This document shows positions 53,030 to 56,092 of a DNA stretch of 56,092 bases, piece after piece; position 1 is the stretch's first letter; every line of letters starts with the position of its first letter. Where the stretch lies: the NCBI GenBank assembly GCA_000405685.1, contig ASPF01000006.1:1-56092 (forward strand). The letters are read 5' to 3'. The notes below the pieces were generated by a model. The model was not told where the DNA came from, searched no databases, and was given only the letters and a program-made list of their open reading frames with translations. This DNA is from Candidatus Geocrenenecus sp. JGI 0000106-J15 (lineage in GTDB: Archaea > Thermoproteota > Nitrososphaeria_A > Caldarchaeales > Wolframiiraptoraceae). A program made the position numbers and the translations under genes.

Positions 53030-53938
53030 TTACATTTTTCTTACAGCCTTAAATTTTCTCTCTAAATTTTTGAGGAATTCTATTTTACACTCTTCATAAT
53101 TCATGCTCTTTACTTTTCTTGCTAGGTTTATCTCTTCTAATAGATGGGGGAAAAGATTTCCAGTTGTCGGTAGTTTCTCATCTTTACTTAGTAAGGAGAC
53201 ATAAACCAAGGATTGGGCGGCCATCAGTTTCTCGTATCCATCTAACTGCTGGTTTAACATATATGCTTTAGTTAGAGTATCGCCAGGATTCTCATCTAGC
53301 TCTAGGTTTAATAGTTTACATGCTTTCTCTAGTAAGTTAACGGTTTCTACTCTTACATTGTGTCTCTGTAAGAACAATGGTAGAAGTATGTGGAGGTATC
53401 CAGCTTCCACTATTATCTTTTCATCTTCTCGGAGTTCTGCAATCGCAGCCGCCCTCATATAATCTCTTAGCTTAAATCTTTCAGAATCCTTTCTAGCAAA
53501 TTCTATAACCTTGTCTACTATCCTATCAAACTCTCCCTTCATTAATTCTTCTTGATACTCGATAAGTTTCCCAACAGCATCTCTCTCAACTTCAAGAACA
53601 TTCTTGACTTCTGGATTACTGATATATTCTTTGAATTTTCCCACCTTTATAGATATATGTATTCTCTCTATTATATCAAGATAAGGCTCAATCTGAAGCA
53701 CCTTCAGACCTTGATTATGTAGATTCTTTAAGAGGCAGGCTTGATGAAGAGTATACTGTGGAAAACTAGTATCAGAACTATTAACATATTCTTCTAGGCT
53801 GATAGATCCTTTTAAATATCTCTCCAATAGAAGATCGCTCGGTTCTTCTAAAACTAGAACGCTATATCTATCAGCTTCTTCTCTGAGAAGCTCTAAAAAC
53901 TCCACTCTATGGGCTAGGAAGACAACCTTGACCTCCAT
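53030..53938 (-). CDS. Unknown archaeal protein, possibly ChaN/TIKI-like
   Basis: 302 residues, soluble, mostly helical with Glu-rich N and C parts. I recognise the opening VVFLAHRVEFLELLREEADRY and ALEEPxxxLLERYLKG-like block from conserved archaeal proteins of unknown function. A Glu at about 32 in VLEEPSD, EPYLDIIERIH at about 84-94 and a late GYLHILLP with His at about 182 are placed as in the EreA/ChaN/TIKI metal-hydrolase superfamily, but likeness is weak. It lies alone between the initiator tRNA and the TiaS gene. Confidence 0.5.
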   Translation of the reverse strand: MEVKVVFLAHRVEFLELLREEADRYSVLVLEEPSDLLLERYLKGSISLEEYVNSSDTSFPQYTLHQACLLKNLHNQGLKVLQIEPYLDIIERIHISIKVGKFKEYISNPEVKNVLEVERDAVGKLIEYQEELMKGEFDRIVDKVIEFARKDSERFKLRDYMRAAAIAELREDEKIIVEAGYLHILLPLFLQRHNVRVETVNLLEKACKLLNLELDENPGDTLTKAYMLNQQLDGYEKLMAAQSLVYVSLLSKDEKLPTTGNLFPHLLEEINLARKVKSMNYEECKIEFLKNLERKFKAVRKM

Positions 53939-54092
53939 AAACCCTCATCTATCTTACATACACCGTTAGCAAGCTCTCTCTACAATGATATTAATATTTC
54001 TAAAGATAAATTCTTTAAGTTAGAAGAATCTGAAGGTTATATCCTCTATCTTAATTAATCTCCCTGTAGAAGAAGATAATGAAAAAGCCAAG

Positions 54093-55364
54093 ATGGATAA
54101 GAAGTTATGGATAGGTCTAGATGATACAGATTCAAGAAAAGGTGGATGTACAACCTATATCGGAGCAATACTTCTTAGAAGAATAAGAGATGAAGGCTAC
54201 AACATAATAGGTTATCCCAGGCTGGTTAGGCTTAATCCAAATTGTCCATACAAAACTAGGGGAAATGCAGCCATAGCATTAGCTGTTGAAGCAGACAGTC
54301 CTGAGCCATTTGAAGATATTGTATCAAGCATAATTGAAGAATATGCTGAGCTTCAAGCTGTAGGAACAGATCCTGGAGCTGTATTACTACTTGGAGAACC
54401 TAGCTATGAATTGAAAGAATATTATTGGCATGTTGTTAGAGACCTATCTACAAAAGAGGAAGCTGAGAAAATTGCTAGACAGAATAAAGTTAGACTACTT
54501 GAATGGAATATGGGTCGAGGCATTATTGGGGCTCTCGCTGCCATAGGTGCTGATTTAACTAGAGATAAGACGTATGAATTGATCGCTCATAGGAAGAAGG
54601 AATACTGGGGAACCGTAAGGTCGTTTGACCCAAGAAGTGTATGGGAGATGGATAGAAGAACATATCCATTAACTTTCGATAATGTTGATAGAGAAACAGG
54701 AGAGATCAGAATTACACCTCATACTCCATGCCCAGTCCTTCTCGGTATTAGAGGGGTTACACCAAACATCCTAGAAGAAGCTTATAAGATGCTGACAATA
54801 AACGAGCCAGTGGAGTTTTACACCATCTTTGAAACTAATCAAGGAACGGATGCTCATCTACAATTAATGAGGATAAAAGATGTCAAGAACAATGTCTCAG
54901 CTATAATAGATGGAGTTGTAAAATCTAAGCCAAGATTTACCGTCGGCGGTCATGTATTCTTTACTTTAGGAGATGACACAGGAGAGATAACCTGTGCTGC
55001 CTACGAGCCAACAAAGAAGTTTAGACACATAATCATAGAACTGGAGCCTGGAGATAAAGTCACAGTATATGGCGCAGTAAAGAAGAAACCTCAAGGATTT
55101 ACACTGAACCTAGAGAAGATACATATCAAGTCTCTAGTAGATTTAAAGATAGTTAAACCTCCTACATGCCCCATATGTAGTAAAAAGATGGAAAAAATTG
55201 ATAAAACAAGATACTTCTGCAGAGACTGTAATGCTTTCTCTCGCAGCCCCGAGGTTATTAACATTGGGAGGAAGATTCTATGCGGTATTTATGAAGTGCC
55301 TCCTTCAGCTAGGAGACATCTATCTAAGCCTTTAGCTCTCACCAGTGACTACCAACATGGTTAA
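54093..55364 (+). CDS. tiaS: tRNA(Ile2) 2-agmatinylcytidine synthetase TiaS
   Basis: 423 residues. Adds agmatine to C34 of tRNA-Ile(CAU) so that it reads AUA, a codon that is frequent in this genome. N-terminal domain IGLDDTDSRKGGCTTY at about 7-22, the central THUMP-like region, an OB fold (about 270-350) and a zinc ribbon (CPICSKK and CRDC, about 354-378). Its 3' end overlaps the convergent AsnC-domain gene by 33 bases. Confidence 0.93.
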   Translation: MDKKLWIGLDDTDSRKGGCTTYIGAILLRRIRDEGYNIIGYPRLVRLNPNCPYKTRGNAAIALAVEADSPEPFEDIVSSIIEEYAELQAVGTDPGAVLLLGEPSYELKEYYWHVVRDLSTKEEAEKIARQNKVRLLEWNMGRGIIGALAAIGADLTRDKTYELIAHRKKEYWGTVRSFDPRSVWEMDRRTYPLTFDNVDRETGEIRITPHTPCPVLLGIRGVTPNILEEAYKMLTINEPVEFYTIFETNQGTDAHLQLMRIKDVKNNVSAIIDGVVKSKPRFTVGGHVFFTLGDDTGEITCAAYEPTKKFRHIIIELEPGDKVTVYGAVKKKPQGFTLNLEKIHIKSLVDLKIVKPPTCPICSKKMEKIDKTRYFCRDCNAFSRSPEVINIGRKILCGIYEVPPSARRHLSKPLALTSDYQHG

Positions 55365-55571
55365 AGTACTTCGTACTTTATCCAACCTTCTTATCTTCCA
55401 TGATATTATCTCTTTAAGTTTATCCATGTTCTCTGCTTCAACTTTCGCTATAATATCGTACACTCCGTAAACAACATAGGCTTCTTTCACATTAGCGATT
55501 TTTTTCAATTCTTGAAGTATCTCTTCTTCTGCTCCAATCTCCGTATTTATTAATACGAACGCTGAAGGCAT
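55332..55571 (-). CDS. Lrp/AsnC ligand-binding (RAM) domain protein
   Basis: 79 residues, the C-terminal effector-binding domain only, with no helix-turn-helix: FVLINTEIGAEEEILQEL, VKEAYVVYGVYDIIAKVEA and MLVVTGE. Stand-alone RAM proteins are common in archaea and bind amino acids or modulate Lrp regulators. No partner regulator is in the window. Confidence 0.85.
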   Translation of the reverse strand: MPSAFVLINTEIGAEEEILQELKKIANVKEAYVVYGVYDIIAKVEAENMDKLKEIISWKIRRLDKVRSTLTMLVVTGES

Positions 55572-55690
55572 ACATTTTATTTCTTCAAAGGGATAAATAA
55601 ACGCTTCTATTAATTATGTTACTCCTAAATCGGGCTTCTAGACTAATCTAGGAAGGTATTTAACATGATTCTATACTTCCATATTAAGGA

Positions 55691-55997
55691 ATGGGAGAAA
55701 ACACTAGGATAATCTTCGAGGAGTTATGCCCTAACTGTGGTGGTAGCATTGATGATATTAAGCTAAAGACGATAGGAGTATGTGGAGAGTGTCTACCAAC
55801 TCCAGCATATAATCTTTCATCCTCAAACATAGCAGAAGCTCTTAGAAGAACTAAGAAACTAAGAGGGTATAGAATTATAGCTGAGGTCGAAGAATTCATG
55901 GAAAAATTTAGAGAGATATTTACAAAATCTACAGGTTTTAAACCATGGGCTCTACAAGAAGTCTGGGCTAGAAGAGTATTCCTTAAAGAGAATTTTA
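55691..55997 (+). CDS. rgy: Reverse gyrase, N-terminal fragment (cut by contig end)
   Basis: About 102 residues of the N-terminal zinc-finger part: CPNCGG and CGECL form the four-Cys site at about 12-37, and TGFKPWALQEVWARRVFLKENF at about 80-101 is the region just before the helicase Walker A. Reverse gyrase introduces positive supercoils and is found only in thermophiles. At base 55998 the reading frame leaves this sequence and continues into antisense gins23, so the normal APTGxGKTT motif is not reached. The frame apparently ending at 56089 is not a real protein. Confidence 0.88.
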
Positions 55998-56092
55998 CAT
56001 TAAATAGAAAAATCTTGGTAACTCTTGTAGTTCCCCAGGATTATTCTTTTCCTTCCATTCTAGTTGTATTAAACTCTTCAAATCTATAACCT
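55998..56092. repeat. Right-end exact inverted copy of gins23 bases
   Basis: Exact reverse complement of 43327-43421, running to the last base of the window. It interrupts the reverse gyrase gene before the helicase Walker A and adds about 30 unrelated residues to its frame. The length equals that of the left-end copy. Confidence 0.95.

Noticed and set aside
55998..56089. Novel C-terminal extension, intein or intron in reverse gyrase
   Set aside because: The sequence is an exact reverse complement of gins23 at 43327-43421 and reaches the last base, so it is a chimeric end.

Overview
The window is 56 kb of an AT-rich, densely packed archaeal chromosome. The translation, replication and RNA-processing genes are all of archaeal type: aIF2-gamma, EF-2 with a diphthamide-type loop, S28e, L24e, S4, RFC small and large subunits, Orc1/Cdc6, GINS, MCM, Hel308, Taw1, TiaS, Trm-G10 and RNase Z. 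Arginine is mostly AGA/AGG and isoleucine often ATA. Many genes have a TATA-like box about 25-35 bases before the start and little or no leader. The start of a reverse gyrase gene lies at the right edge, so the organism is a thermophile or hyperthermophile. A crenactin-type actin places it in the TACK/Thermoproteota-like archaea (Thermoproteales, Korarchaeota, Aigarchaeota and relatives). No 16S gene is present and I do not name a genus. No insertion sequence, phage gene or CRISPR array is visible.

Layout. 0.1-7.8 kb: adenosine-specific kinase family gene, GluRS, L24e and S28e, a MEMO-family gene, type 2 IPP isomerase, NDK, aIF2-gamma and a PIN protein. 7.8-10.1 kb: a surface-anchored protein with six repeats of about 79 residues. 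10.1-18.1 kb: a DUF89 phosphatase, molybdopterin/tungstopterin genes (moeA, moaB, moaC) around S4, a HIT protein, and a taw1 - IMPase - hydroxyacid dehydrogenase - small basic protein operon. 18.1-18.5 kb: a noncoding stretch rich in inverted repeats. 18.5-25 kb: Mrp ATPase, a polar amino-acid ABC transporter and EF-2. 25.3-29 kb: a cupin, then a four-gene translationally coupled crenactin operon. 29-34.5 kb: dCTP deaminase, MptD, a PflX-like radical SAM protein, a class V aminotransferase, two MBL/Zn proteins and TatD. 34.9-48 kb: a replication and repair island (rfcS-rfcL, orc1/cdc6, gins23-mcm, hel308) interrupted by a PadR-regulated ABC exporter, a DUF1464 kinase and an intron-containing tRNA-Gly. 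48-55.4 kb: a tRNA-maturation island (AlaX, PRPP synthase, Trm-G10, RNase Z, a C/D-box sRNA candidate, initiator tRNA, TiaS). 55.7 kb to the end: the start of reverse gyrase.

The ends need care. Bases 1-95 are an exact reverse complement of 652-746, and bases 55998-56092 are an exact reverse complement of 43327-43421, inside gins23. Both are exactly 95 bases. That is best explained by chimeric junctions at the two ends of one assembled contig, for example from a whole-genome-amplified single cell, rather than by biology. The last 30 or so residues of the apparent reverse gyrase reading frame are therefore antisense gins23, and the kinase gene at the left probably sits upstream of, and co-directional with, GluRS in the real chromosome.

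The most interesting biology is the crenactin operon at 25749-29038. The actin homologue is coupled by overlapping stop/start codons to an unrecognised 187-residue protein, to a 226-residue protein with a nuclease-like fold, a coiled coil and an arcadin-2-like C-terminal tail, and to an RNase Z-like metallo-hydrolase that is a paralogue of the true RNase Z at 51 kb.
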